Shown in pieces: positions 33,688 to 44,806 of a DNA stretch of 64,000 nt (positions are counted from its first letter, which is position 1; each line of letters opens with the position of its first letter). The DNA is from Phlegmacium glaucopus (Eukaryota; Basidiomycota; Agaricomycetes; Agaricales; Cortinariaceae). Where the stretch lies: assembly GCA_015039465.1 (NCBI GenBank), contig MU130240.1, positions 146,647 through 210,646 on the forward strand, written 5' to 3'. Under the pieces are notes generated by a model. It saw nothing but the letters and a program-made list of their open reading frames with translations. It searched no databases and had not been told where the DNA came from. The translations under genes were made by a program, and so were the position numbers.

Positions 33688-34480
33688 GATTCGCCCAGTC
33701 TAGCATATGTGTTAAGGGAGAAGCGTTCTTTGACATCCAGGGAGGATATCACGTTCATGGCCAGAAGCGTCCTGGTGAGTAAACTTTACCGTATTATCTT
33801 ATTCTGAATCAAAATCCGTGCGTTTGTGTTCAAATGTTCAGGCTTCGATTTTCTCTTCGAGTCCGTACCTCAAGGCGCTTTTCACAACTCTGCCGAACGC
33901 TTCGATCCACCAAAATGTCACCCTAGCACTCGCCTCGTCATCCTGTTCGCTAGTCGTGCGGAACATCACATTCAAGCCTCTTTCCATGACGACCAAGTCC
34001 AAAACAGCTTGCTTAGTATCCCTTTGGACCATAGCTATTGTCTAGACGTCGACATTAGAGAATTTATTTCTATCCGATTCAGGGAAATACGCGATAAACA
34101 TCCATTGAAACTTTATTTCAAGACCGTGGCCTTCGATCAAAGTGACAATCATCAGGTCAATCCATCTATGCGTTTACCGTTATCAAAGATGTAGACTCTC
34201 ATCGACATCGACCTACAGATTGGCTTAACGCGAAACTGGATCTTAAATCGCTGAAGACAGAACTCGATAATCTCTACAAACACATCTTATCTTCTGTCCA
34301 GAATTTCGGCATCACATTCCGAGTGCTGGGCTTACTACTATACCCGGAACTAACTGTCCCAATCGTCGATTTTTTCAAAGTCATTACGAGTCCCCGCTTT
34401 GCTATTCTCGCTACAAAATTCATGAATCCGACTATCCAATTTGACATACTCCCGTCGCCTTTACTCCCTCTTTCCTTCCT
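33688..34480 (+). pseudogene. NLR (NACHT) pseudogene A
   Basis: Carries the typical short first exon (RFAQSSICVKGEAFFDIQGG), but the start ATG seen in the other copies has changed (AGATTC for ATGTTC). After a GTGAGT intron, GFDFLFESVPQGAFHNSAER and FDPPKCHPSTRLVIL run directly into FASRAEHHIQASFHDD. About 470 bp encoding Walker A and Walker B are deleted. The 3' part breaks off at the FKVITSP segment, where sequence shared with pseudogene B and the convergent eight-Cys peptide gene begins. Confidence 0.85.
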
Positions 34481-34510
34481 CTCCGTTCTTCTCTCTTATT
34501 TCATTCTTGT

Positions 34511-34758
34511 TCACTGAGAACAGATTGTTAATAAATTCGCTCATCTAATACCATAAAAACATCACTTACCGGGCAAGACTCAGCTCCGGTCACGCACTTG
34601 GGGGGACGACAGATCCCAGCCAAGCAAAGTGATGGCTCACAAAGTCTTCCTGAGCAGGTCAAACTCGAGCAATCGGTGTCGGTTGTGCATGAAAGTGCAG
34701 CTACTTGATGAGATGCAATTATCATAGTGAATACGCTTATGAAGTAGGAGAGCTTCAT
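34511..34758 (-). CDS. Secreted eight-cysteine peptide, copy 1
   Basis: 63 aa, MKLSYFISVFTMIIASHQVA start. Exon 1 is 34758-34570, a 56-nt intron (34514-34569; GTAAGT...CTCAG) follows, and the stop TGA comes directly after the acceptor. The signal peptide is predicted to end near residue 21. The mature part has eight cysteines with spacing 5-4-4-4-4-4-6, a very regular pattern that would give a small disulfide-rich fold. A TATA-like ACATAAAAGG lies about 75 nt upstream. It converges on NLR pseudogene A, as its paralogue does on pseudogene B. Function unknown; a defence, signalling or antimicrobial peptide are all possible. Confidence 0.75.
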
Positions 34759-35190
34759 GACGATTTGATTTGGCTTTGAGAATATTGGGTTTGGTTTAGA
34801 GAGGAGGTGAGTGTTCTTTCGTGTACCCTCAGCCCTTTTATGTAGTTTTGACACAGTCCCACAAAGCTACTACTGTCAATGTCATATAGATATTTCCATT
34901 ATTGCTCTGCAAGTCCCACTCACGTCTGAATTCATGTGGAACGCGCCGACATGTAAATAGATCCCAGGAAAAATGAAATGGAAGCCGTTAAGACCTTGGC
35001 CTACTGATCGCTTATGGATATAAATAGTGTCTGAATGTCCGGTTAGAAAACTGAAAACAAACCGAGATCGGGCCTAACTGTAACCGTTCAGGCCCACTGA
35101 GTGAAAATTGGTAGCAGAGAAATTGAGACTCATGGTGCACCAGACTTCAATTTATCATCACGTGATGTGGATTCGTCACTGCGCTGCGAA
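34759..35190. other. Spacer upstream of peptide gene 1
   Basis: Promoter of the peptide gene, then unassigned sequence. No gene seen. Confidence 0.4.
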
Positions 35191-35552
35191 TAAGATAGGG
35201 CTCATGCACGTTCAACAAGCCTTCACGTGACAAAAGTGACAAAAGTGACAAAATCAGAAATTTTGAATGATAGGTGTCTGTACAAAAGTAAATAAAAATA
35301 TGGCCCCTAGGAACTGTACATAAATTCATTCCTAACAGTTCACAGGAAGCAAATTTTTTTAAAATGACCTGTAGAAGGATATCATTCAAAAGTTGACTTT
35401 TTATCGATTTTCACGTGACCGGTAATTGGCGTCAACGCGATCACTTGAAGCTGAAATAATGTCCCCGTAAGGTCATTTCTGAGTCACGTGATATTGGTCA
35501 CAGTATGTCACCTCACATGAAGGCTTGTTGAACGTGCATGAGCTCTATCTTA
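35191..35552. mobile_element. 362-bp MITE with about 37-bp terminal inverted repeats
   Basis: The left end TAAGATAGGGCTCATGCACG and the right end (reading inward) TAAGATAGAGCTCATGCACG continue as matching inverted repeats through TTCAACAAGCCTTCA. Inside are CACGTGA motifs and TGACAAAAG tandem triplets. No coding region and no clear target duplication longer than TA. Confidence 0.75.
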
Positions 35553-35802
35553 CATTGAACTTACGCCTTGTGAATTTCGGGAACGACTGTGGAATGAGTG
35601 GACAGCCTAAAAGTAGCGCTTCAGGTATACAAATTACAATCTGAAGTGGACCTTGGATCTTGGGTGTACCAACGAGCTTGCCGAAACACGCGGAGCAGGC
35701 CTTTTCATGATTAGAGGTTCTGGATCTCCCTACCACAGGCAGCCTTGAGGACACTCACGTCTTGTTTGTCAACCACCATTGCAAGTCTTCATATCCCCTC
35801 AT

Positions 35803-37075
35803 ATGTTCACCCGGTCTAGGGTATGTGTTAAGGGAGGAGCGTTCTTTGATGTCCAGGGAGGATATCATGTTCATAGCCAGAAGCGTCCTGGTGAGTAAAC
35901 TTTACCGTATTATCCTATTCTGAATTAAAAACCGCGTTTGTGTTCAAACGTTCAGGCTTCGATTTTCTCTTCGAGTCCGTCGCTCAAGGCGCTTTTCACA
36001 ACTCTGCTGAACGCTTCGATCCACCAAAATGTCATCCTAGCACTCGCATCGTCATCCTCCAAAAGATAATGGCTTGGATCACGAGAAGCGTTCTTTGACA
36101 TCCAGGGAGGATATCATGTTCATGGCCAGAAGCGTCCTGGTGAGTAAACTTTACCGTATTATCTTATTCTGAATCAAATCCGTGCGTTTGTGTTCAAACG
36201 TTCAGGCTTCGATTTTCTCTTCGAGTCCGTCGCTCAAGGCGCATTTTGGATCAATATCTAGATCCATTCTGATCTCATGTGGATTTACGGCCCAGCGAGG
36301 GCAAGAAAGTCAGCAATTGGCAGAGCTATGCTTCGAATTCGGCCTTCTCATTGGCACCCTTTTCTTCTCCAGCTCGATACCTGGAAAGGATGAAGACAAA
36401 CCGCCTCGCTGCGACGATTGCGTGTCAGATTGCCATCTCGTTCCCGGTGAGACCACGGCTAATCATGATTCACGGGCTCGACAAATGCCAAGACGCCAGA
36501 GCACAAACCTCAATCATCCACTTCTTTTCCCAACTCATTTTACACCAAAAACTTCCTTTCGCCGTCCTGTTTGCTAGCTGTGTGGAATACCACCTTCAAT
36601 CCGCCTTGCAGGACGACCAGTTCAAAAATAGCTTGCTTAGTATCCCTTTGGACAACGTCTATTGTCCAGATGCCGACATCAGAGAATTTATTGCTATCTA
36701 ATTCAGGGAAATACGCGATAACCATCCGTTGAAACTTTATATTCCAGATCCGTAGCCTTCGATCGAAGCGATCGAGGAATTGGTCAAAAAATCATCGGGT
36801 CAATACATCTATGCATCTACTGGTATTAAATATGTAGACCCCCATCGCAATCGACCTCCAGATCGGCTTAACATGATACTGGGTCTTAAATGCGTCGAAG
36901 GTGAAGTCCCATTCACAGAGCTCCATAATTTCTACAAGTACATCTTATCTTCGGTCCAGAATTTCGGCGTCACATCCCAGCAAGTGCTGGGCTTACTACT
37001 ATACCCAGAACTGACTGTTCCAATCGTTGATATTTTCAAAGTCTACGAGTCCCCATTTTGTTGTTTTCACTACAG
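35803..37075 (+). pseudogene. NLR (NACHT) pseudogene B
   Basis: The first exon is intact (ATG at 35803). A segment of about 160 bp covering the end of exon 1, the intron and the start of exon 2 is repeated at 36087-36245. The P-loop has decayed (GPARARKS for GPVGAGKS). The Walker B region reads RPRLIMIHGLDKC and lacks the Asp. TAA and TAG codons interrupt the FREIRDNHPL and PDPWPS stretches near 36700 and 36754. It ends at the same FKV breakpoint as pseudogene A, beside the second peptide gene. Confidence 0.85.
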
Positions 37076-37178
37076 AATTGATGAATCCGACTATCCAATT
37101 TGACATCCTCCCGTCGCCTTTACTCCTTCTTTCCTTCCTGTCCGTTCATCTCTCTTGTTTCTGGTATTTCATTCTTGT

Positions 37179-37432
37179 TCACTGAGAGCAGATTGTTAAT
37201 AAATTCGCTCATCTAATACCATAAAAATACCACTTACCGGGCAATCCTGAGTTACGCCAACGCACCTGGGGGGACTACAGGTCCCACTCAAGCAAAATGA
37301 TGCCTCACAAAGTTTTCCTGTGCAGGTCACCCTCGAGCAATCGGTGTCGATTGTGCATGGAACCGAAACCGCGGCTACTTGATGAGATGCAATTATCATA
37401 GTGAATACACATATGAAGTAGGAGAGCTTCAT
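37179..37432 (-). CDS. Secreted eight-cysteine peptide, copy 2
   Basis: 65-aa paralogue of the peptide at 34511-34758. Exon 1 is 37432-37238 and the 56-nt intron 37182-37237 has the stop TGA immediately after the acceptor. An upstream in-frame ATG at 37438 would add two residues. The cysteine spacing 5-4-4-4-4-4-6 is kept although the residues between have changed (for example SSLT to SRVT, RPPK to SPPR). A TATA box (TATAAAAGG) lies about 75 nt upstream. The N-terminal signal region is nearly identical to copy 1. It sits convergent with NLR pseudogene B. Confidence 0.75.
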
Positions 37433-38635
37433 GACCATTTGATTTGGCTTTGAGGATGGTTTGGAGAGGAGAGGAGATGAGTGTTCTTTCGTGTACCGTC
37501 AGCCCTTTTATACAGTTTTGATACGGTCCCAAAAGCTACTACTGTCAATGTCATATAGGTATTTCCATTGCTCTACAAGCCCTACTCACACGTCTGCATC
37601 CATATAGAACGCGTTCGAAGCCGTTAACAGATACAAATGGACTTTGAAAGTCTGGTTAGAAAAAAACCCGAGACCGGACTGACAGTAACCCTCAGGACCG
37701 CAGTTCGGTTACCAATTGTTACGGTCCAGACTGGTTCCACAGTGGTTCTATTAAGGCATGTTTATGATCCGGGTCTGACGTGACTTGACGAGGTCATGAT
37801 TGGTCAAGGGTCTGCCCCTGAGCCGAACTCAAGGTGCCTTATTCACTTCTCCTCTACTATCTTCGGAGACCGATGTTATTATATCAGGCTCTCTCTATTC
37901 TCGTTAACGCGCCGGCTGCAGCTAGCGACGTTCTTATTGCGGTTACCCTTTGTATCATTCTACACCTTCCACCGTCGCTTAATAACGGATCACCTCTCAT
38001 ATTGATCACTCTTCCTTTTATTTAGATCAGATACTATGATTAACAAACTAGTATGTGCTTGACACACACACAACGCCATATTTCTGATATAAACCTTTTC
38101 CTTTTAGATTTCAGTCGCAGTCAATATAAGTTTCTTGGCAAGGTGTTGGGCACCCCTCGAGTCGTTAAATATTCACAAGCTAATCATAACTTAGTCTCCT
38201 TTTTCTGAAATCTCAAAAACAAAAACATCTGTGCGGTGGCTTCTCTTGTTTCTGTTAGTACTTGTATTTTTTCCCTTCCATCGGACGTCGCATGTCGCTC
38301 AAATACGCATCTTAGATCGTCGTCGCTGGGCATACCTTTATTGATATCGGGTTTTCCTTCTGTATTGGGAGATGTGAGCTCTATACTTGGCTTTTCACGT
38401 CATTCGTCCATCCGTCCATCCGTCCATCTTCGCCAATTTCGGGAACAACTTTGAAATGACTGGAAAGGCTAAAAATAGCACTTCAGGTACACAATCTGAA
38501 TGGACCTGGGAGTTCGGACACCAGGATCGTGACTGTACGAACAAACTTGTCGAAACACGCACAGTACGCTTGTCTGCATCTCCCCGTCACGCCTTGTTTG
38601 TCAACCAACCGTTACAAGTCCTCATATCCCCTCCT
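37433..38635. other. Intergenic between NLR units
   Basis: The promoter of peptide gene 2, then sequence without a recognisable gene. From about 38428 it carries the upstream motif AATTTCGGGAACAAC that precedes all three NLR copies (compare 33513 and 35573). Confidence 0.45.
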
Positions 38636-41121
38636 ATGTTCGCCCGGTCTAGCGTATGTGTTAAGGGAGGAACGTTCTTTGACGTTCAGGGAGGATATCA
38701 TGTTCATGGCCAGAAACGTTCTGGTGCGTAAACTTTACCATATTCTCCTATTCTGACTCAAAATCCGCGTTTGTGTTCAAACGTTCAGGCTTCGATTTTC
38801 TCTTCGAGTCCGTCGCTCAAGGCGCTTTTCACAACTCTGCTGAACGCTTCGATCCACCAAAATGTCATCCTAGCACTCGCATCGTCATCCTCCAAAAGAT
38901 AATGGATTGGATCAAAGATCTAGACCCATCATCTCCTGATATAATGTGGCTTTATGGCCCAGTGGGAGCAGGAAAGTCAGCAATTGCCCAATCAATCGCA
39001 GAGCTATGCTTCGAACTCGGCCTTCTCATAGGCACATTTTTCTTCTCCAGATCGATACCTGGCCGGAACGACGACAAACGCCTCGTTGCGACGATTGCAT
39101 ACCATATTGCCATCTCGTTCCCTGAAGCAAAACCTTACATCGAGAAGGCCATAGAAGAGGACCCATCTTTGTTGTCTCGTTCTCTTGAGACGCAACTAAA
39201 GGCTATAATCGTTGAACCGTTCTCAAAGATATCTACAAATCTTTCCTCGAGGCCTGAAACCCGACCACGACTGATCGTGATCGATGGGCTCGACGAGTGC
39301 CAAGAATCCAGAGCACAATCCTCAATCATTCACCTTTTTTCCCAACTGATTTTACACCATAAACTTCCTTTCGCCATCCTGTTCGGTAGTCGTGCGGAAT
39401 ATCACATTCGAGCTGCTTTCCAGGACGACCAATTCAAAGATAGCTTGCTTAGTATCCCTTTGGATGATACCTATTGTCCAGACGCCGACATCAGAGAATT
39501 TCTTTCCATCCGATTCAGGGAAATACGCGATAACCATCCATTGAAACATTGTATTCCAGATCCGTGGCCTTCGATCGAAGCGATCGAAGAATTGGTCCAA
39601 AAATCATCGGGTCAATTCATCTATGCGTCTACCGTTATCAAATATGTAGACTCTCATCGACATCGACCTACAGATCGGCTTAACGTCATACTGGGTCTGA
39701 AATCCGTCGAAGATGAAGCCCCATTCACAGAACTCGATAATCTCTACAAGCACATCTTATCTTCGGTCCAGGATTTCGGCCTCACATCCCGAGTGCTGGG
39801 CTTATTACTATACGTAGAACTACCTTTCCCAATCATCGGTCTGTTCAAAATCATCACGAGTCCCCACTTCATGGAAGAGTTCCTTTCACTCCAGAAGGGG
39901 GACGTCTACCTTGCACTCAGTGATCTACATTCTGTTTTACATGCTCCTTCAGATGATGATTATGATTTTGGGATTCACGCATCGTTTACTGATTTTCTTG
40001 CCGATCGCTACCGCTCAGGAAGATACTTTCTAGATCCGGTCCGTGTTCAGGAAGACCTGGCGATCTGCTGTATTCAGCACTTCAACGCCGGTGAGTTGGT
40101 TGTGTGAAACATTATATTTAGTTTCTAATAAGATTCCTCTTGCGTTGGATATAGCACGCGGTGATGACATTTACAAGTATTCTGCATATGCGCTTGCCAT
40201 GCATTGTTCTAAAACACGACTCTCTCCTATTCTAAGTGGAAAATTGTTCTTGTTTGATCTTACCTCGTGGATGAAGTATATCTTGAAGCCGGATGACGAG
40301 CATTTGCTGTCATACCGTGATTTCTGGGAATTCTTTCCTGTTTATATCTCATGGATAACGAGCCAAGTTCCTTTTTTTCTCTCAGCCATCTTTCATCTAC
40401 CAACGACTTTATCTTCAGATTGAACCTGAAGCCAATGATCTCCTTAATCATTCCATTGCAATATGTGATCGATACTTACTTTCAGAACTCGACAAATATG
40501 CGGCTAAAAAGTGTATAATGAACATATTCTGCTTCATAATACTCGAGGGTACGCTGTCCTTAATGCGGTGTGTCGATATGGTCCACTACAAATATGGAGG
40601 ACTAAAAGATCTGTTGGAAATCGACAATGAATCCCTTCATATTACCAAACTCCATCGAGGTCATCTAAGCTATTTAAATCTCCTTCGCCAATTTTTCTCG
40701 GACGATACAAGAGCGAGAAAATATGCAATTACGGGCGACATTTATGCAATGATCACACATTCAGCACTTGAATATCTTCTGGGAAGAGAGCAGCCGTTCG
40801 TATTCCCTCATAAACCTTCCCTTTGCTATGCTAAAGCTCCGCTCTATCCTTCTACCTAGAAAAAATAATAATTCTTTGGATTATCGTACATGTAAAGTGG
40901 GCATCCCTAGGATACCCATGTTACTATCCCGCTCGGATCCATCCAAGGAACTTTTCTGGTATCTTGATGGCGTCATATCGGACTTCAACAATGACTTCGA
41001 TCCTCTGCCAACACCTCTTCACACTCAAGAAGCCAAAGACGCACTATCTGACTACTTGAAGGTTTTTTTCATTTATTCCTCCTTCATTGACCCTTCGTTC
41101 ATTCTCTTCGAAGCGATCTAG
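38636..41121 (+). CDS. NLR-type NACHT NTPase, copy C (best preserved; probably frameshifted)
   Basis: Exon 1, 38636-38723 (MFARSSVCVKGGTFFDVQGG), splices through a 65-nt intron to exon 2 at 38789. FDPPKCHPSTR precedes Walker A (GPVGAGKS, residues 86-93) and Walker B (RLIVIDGLDEC, 190-200). Sensor-like FAILFGSRAEYHI and a helical ARC-like region follow to residue 464. At 40091 a GTGAGT donor with TTTAG at 40121 would give an in-frame but very short 31-nt intron; without it the frame stops at 40107. Helical repeats continue (IARGDDIYKYSAYALAMHC). One extra T in the T7 run at 40372-40378 breaks the frame before PSFIYQRLYLQIEPE. Fungal NLRs of this type are STAND ATPases proposed to act in non-self recognition. 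It may be a recent pseudogene or contain an assembly error. Confidence 0.8.
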
Positions 41122-41146
41122 AGATGTGCTTTTCGGTTTTCGACCA

Positions 41147-41560
41147 TTATTTCAAGACCTCGGGAGCCTGCCAGGTCTGATAATGCGTCGTTATTTTCAA
41201 TAAGTGAGGGACAGGTGTAGGAGTTCCTACGAGGCTGGGACATTGCATTCCTGTATATGATAAATATTCGACTACATGGAGGAGATATTTTTTAAACATA
41301 AATCTCTTACCATTCGCATTGGTGACGGTCGACGAAGACTTACTGACTGTCATTTGCTAAACGAAACCAAGATCAAAATCATAATTTTAATGACAACCCG
41401 TGAGATCCAAAAAATGAATGACGAAAGGAGAACTTACGAAAGATTCAGGATGCTTGTCGTCCTCCAGGCGACGAATATTCACGAGAAAATGATAGTAGCA
41501 GCTGAGGTATCACGCATTTGACCAGTTAATAAAGAGGAATTTAAAACTGTAGGAAAGGAA
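41147..41560 (-). CDS. Small spliced reading frame of unknown product
   Basis: Three pieces join in phase with good splice signals. RRLEDDKHPESF (ending at about 41438) is followed by GTAAGT. The middle exon QMTVSKSSSTVTNAN and the last exon MQCPSLVGTPTPVPHLLKI... ending PEVLK complete it. The stop is at 41147-41149. The first exon and start codon could not be placed, and no family is recognised. A TATATATAT run near 41708-41716 might be its promoter. It could also be chance. Confidence 0.3.
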
Positions 41561-41599
41561 GTGGACTGGACCTGAGAGAGCAATGATAAGAATCCCATT

Positions 41600-42110
41600 A
41601 ATAGATGCAGGGTGAGGTAGACGAGGAGTAGCAAGGCCAACCTTGAAGGTTTGGTGGTGCGGAAAAGGGCGAAATAGAACCTATATCTCAAGAAATAGAT
41701 GATAGGATATATATATTTCACCCTACAAAAATTAGTCACGAAGCCACGAAACTCGATGAAGGGAAATCAAGACACGGATGAAGAGGCAGCGCGAGCCCTC
41801 GATCTCGCTGTCTACGAAGCTTAACATGGTAGTTGATCTTCCTGGAGGGTGAATATGACTGGGTATTTATACAAAGGCTTACAGTGATGAAGCTTAGAGT
41901 GGAAAAAAAAAGTAGGCTTCCGTCTGTCTCCCCTAAGTCCATGCGTCGCTAACAAATTTAAGCTTTAAAGGTGTAGCTTGGAACATTTAGGTTGTTGTTG
42001 TGGCGTATTCCAAGTTGTAGGAGGTTTGAGAGGAAATGTCGCGTTGAATCTGAGGGACGCGATCAAGACGCGATCATCCTCGAGGCTACCAATCAGTAGT
42101 CCTGTTTTTA
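41600..42110. other. Intergenic, no gene seen
   Basis: Short frames only; one hydrophobic minus-strand frame near 41640 has no supporting structure. Confidence 0.35.
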
Positions 42111-42555
42111 CCGCGCCCCCAAACCCGTGCTAGAAAATCATTATGTAATCTTCGGACTTTGAATTATCGTCGCGTCGAGCTCACGCGACGACAGCGGCCT
42201 TTTTGCTACTTTTTACTGTGAAAGTTGTTATATTTAGCTTAGGCACCATATAAATTAAAATTTGGGGCCCAGAGGATGGGTGTTTATGTGACTTCCTCGT
42301 CGGTAGGAAATGAAGCCAAAAGTGGTGCACGTGATTTGGAGCTCAACTTGACATGCACCTAATTTTCACGAAAGCATCCACATCACATCAGATACTCTTA
42401 AATTAGATATATAATAAATTTAAGGATCCAATATAAATACGTTCTCTCTAAGAACAGCTGAAAAGACCCTTCAATTATTGCGTTCAGAGGAGATGAAGAT
42501 GATTTCGAAGTCCGAAGATTACATAAACATTTTCTAGCATGGGTTTGGGGCGCGG
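42111..42555. mobile_element. 445-bp inverted-repeat element abutting the YR element
   Basis: Terminal inverted repeats of about 48 bp: the left end is CCGCGCCCCCAAACCCGTGC and the right end, reading inward, CCGCGCCCCAAACCCATGCT; both continue with AGAAAAT..TATGTAATCTTCGGACTT. No gene inside. Its right end lies two bases before the ACTTC core of element A. Confidence 0.75.
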
Positions 42556-43048
42556 AGACTTCTGTTGAGATCTTGACGGTTGGCCGAGTCACGTGGGATG
42601 CGGGGGCTGCCGCGTCACCAGCGAGGAACTGGCTCAGGTCTCGGCAGAACCGTAGTTCGGTTCCGGGGACGGGCCTTGGCCCAATTTGGGCGCTTTTGCC
42701 CCTGTTTGCCTTGGACGCCTTCGTCCGCCGTCGGGTCAGTTCGGCTTGCTGATGCCCCCCGTCCCCTTTCAATTAGATCACTGCCAGAGCAGGACGGAAC
42801 ATGGCGCCTCGACGGCGGTGAGTGTGATCGGGATCGAGGCCAAGACTACTACGACCCCGATTCTGGCCAGCACCGACGACAGCAGCAGCTCTGTCGACAT
42901 CGCTCGAGCTCCTGATCCTGATCAGGCTCGTCACCTTCACCTTCACCTGGGCTTTGTCCTTGCCCTCGGTTTTCTCGCGATAACATCAATCTCGATCTCC
43001 TGCTTCTTCTGCCTCGTTCGCAAACAGCCAGGCACAATAAATTCCATA

Positions 43049-44692
43049 ATGGACTCCTGCTGCAACGGTGGCCGTGGTGATGATCCCATGGACGTAGACA
43101 TCAAGGAGGAGCCGATGCCGTTCCCACATGTCGTGGATGGCAAGATGGAGACCTGGCTCCTGGACATGTGAGTCGTCCCTTTTCCTTATCCTGACGTGAC
43201 GATGCCGCCCACTTACTTCAGCTGATTTTGATTTTCTGCCCAGAAACAAGCAGGACAAGACGACCCTCAAAGACTGGTGCCGTGGATTCGGCCTGCACTA
43301 CTCTGGCAACAAGAAAGCCCTCAAGAACGAGCTGCGCACGTTTAGTCGGAATCAGGCTGCATGGGATCGGTGCGTACATGTGTTTCTTTTGACAATCATT
43401 ACATTTGTCGTTTGTTATATTGTCGTTACTTACTATATATATATATATATATAATAGCATCCTTCCCGGAGCTCGTCGCACACACAGAGGTCCCCGAATC
43501 GGCAGCAAGAGGACTTCCAAGAAGCCGTCTGCATCCCTTGCAGAGAGCCATTTCCCCGGTCAACAACAGGCTGTGCCTCGTGCACCAGCAATGCTCCCGA
43601 CGCAGGCCGTACAACTTGCTGCATCGCAAGTTGTCAATGGCAAGGCTGACCTCGATTGGGTAAGTTATGCATGACACATATCTTGCTTTCTCCCATTTAC
43701 TGACCGGTTAATAAACCCAGGCAAACAACATACTGAAAAGGTTCCCTCACATGAACAAGCCAGCCCGTGATGCGTATCGAGCCCAGGCAGCTGGCCGACA
43801 TGTGGTGAGTACCGTGTATTCTTTTTTTTTCTTACCTTATCTTTCTTTTTTTAAAACAGAACACATCTGCGCTCAACGACACCATCAACAGTGGTTTCGA
43901 CGAGATAAAGGCCATCATCAAGGGACCATATCAATGTGTTCTACCAGTGCTTCTTGCAAGTACCCCAACCCCTCGATATTCTTCGGCTGCCAGCACAACA
44001 TTTGTCGAGCCTCAGCCCGAATCGGAATCACCACCTGAGAACATTCAAGAGGAGTCCCAAGCCATGACGATCTCCTCACCTGAAGCACGCACCCTTACAC
44101 TCGGAAATAACACCACTCTCACATTCACTCCGGATGACGTCCCATTTCCACCTGCACCAACATTTGCTGACGATCTGCCTCGACTCAACCGGATGTGGGA
44201 CGACACATCGACAAATTGGGATGGACAGTCAGCCTTGCACATCAAGGATGTTCCCATCGCCATCGTGTATTGGCCATTTGTTTATGCAAGCTCAAAAGTT
44301 GACGGACCTTGGAAGTCAAGGCAGTGGAACGTGTTGAAATCACGTCATTCTGAATGGAAGGTTTGTCTTTATGATTTTTTAACACCCGCCAGTCTACTTT
44401 CCTGATGAGCCTACAAATACAGTACATTGTCCAGCGATGGCGTGAAGGATCTGAGGCCAATTTCTGGAAGGAGTTCAGTGATTCGACAGGAACCAGAATG
44501 AATTACACAGCAATCATCAACCGGCTCAAAGCTCTGCGGGTAGAAGAGAACAGTCGGCTTACCGAGCAGGCAAAGAAAGAGTACGGTGATAGCTTTGCAT
44601 CCACCTTCGTCTACAGGAAGAATGGGCAAGTGCACGTCATGTGTAAGCCAGCCGACATCGCGAGGATGTATCAAAAATTACAGGCTGAGTGA
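43049..44692 (+). CDS. SAP-like companion protein of the YR element, copy A
   Basis: Six exons: 43049-43167, 43244-43369, 43458-43659, 43721-43804, 43860-44360 and 44423-44692, giving 1302 nt (433 aa). An acidic start MDVDIKEEPMPFPHVVDGK precedes a SAP-like helix pair (TLKDWCRGFGLHYSGNKKAL, residues about 46-75), a motif that binds DNA. A basic linker, a conserved middle (ANNILKRFPHMNKPARDAYR) and a C-terminal domain with WKSRQWNVLKSRHSEW, RWREGSEANFWKEF and MCKPADIARMYQKL follow; this part could be DNA-binding (GCR1_C-like domains occur in Crypton proteins, but I cannot confirm it here). The frame stays open upstream to about 42686 and would add a membrane-like segment. It probably helps recombination or target choice. 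Confidence 0.75.
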
Positions 44693-44806
44693 GAGAGCGA
44701 GAGCAGTAGTCATTCATTCATTACGGTAGTCATTTGCTTGCTATTCTAATTACCCACATACATTTTCTAATGGAAAATAATACTAATTCATATAATCTAC
44801 AAGCAA

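Noticed and set aside
35191..35552. Repeated TGACAAAAG and CACGTGA motifs as a CRISPR-like array
   Set aside because: Too few and too short, and explained by the MITE; CRISPR arrays are not expected in a fungal nuclear genome.
43433..43458. TATATATA run as a promoter
   Set aside because: It lies in the second intron of the SAP-like gene just before the acceptor and differs in copy B; a simple repeat in an intron.
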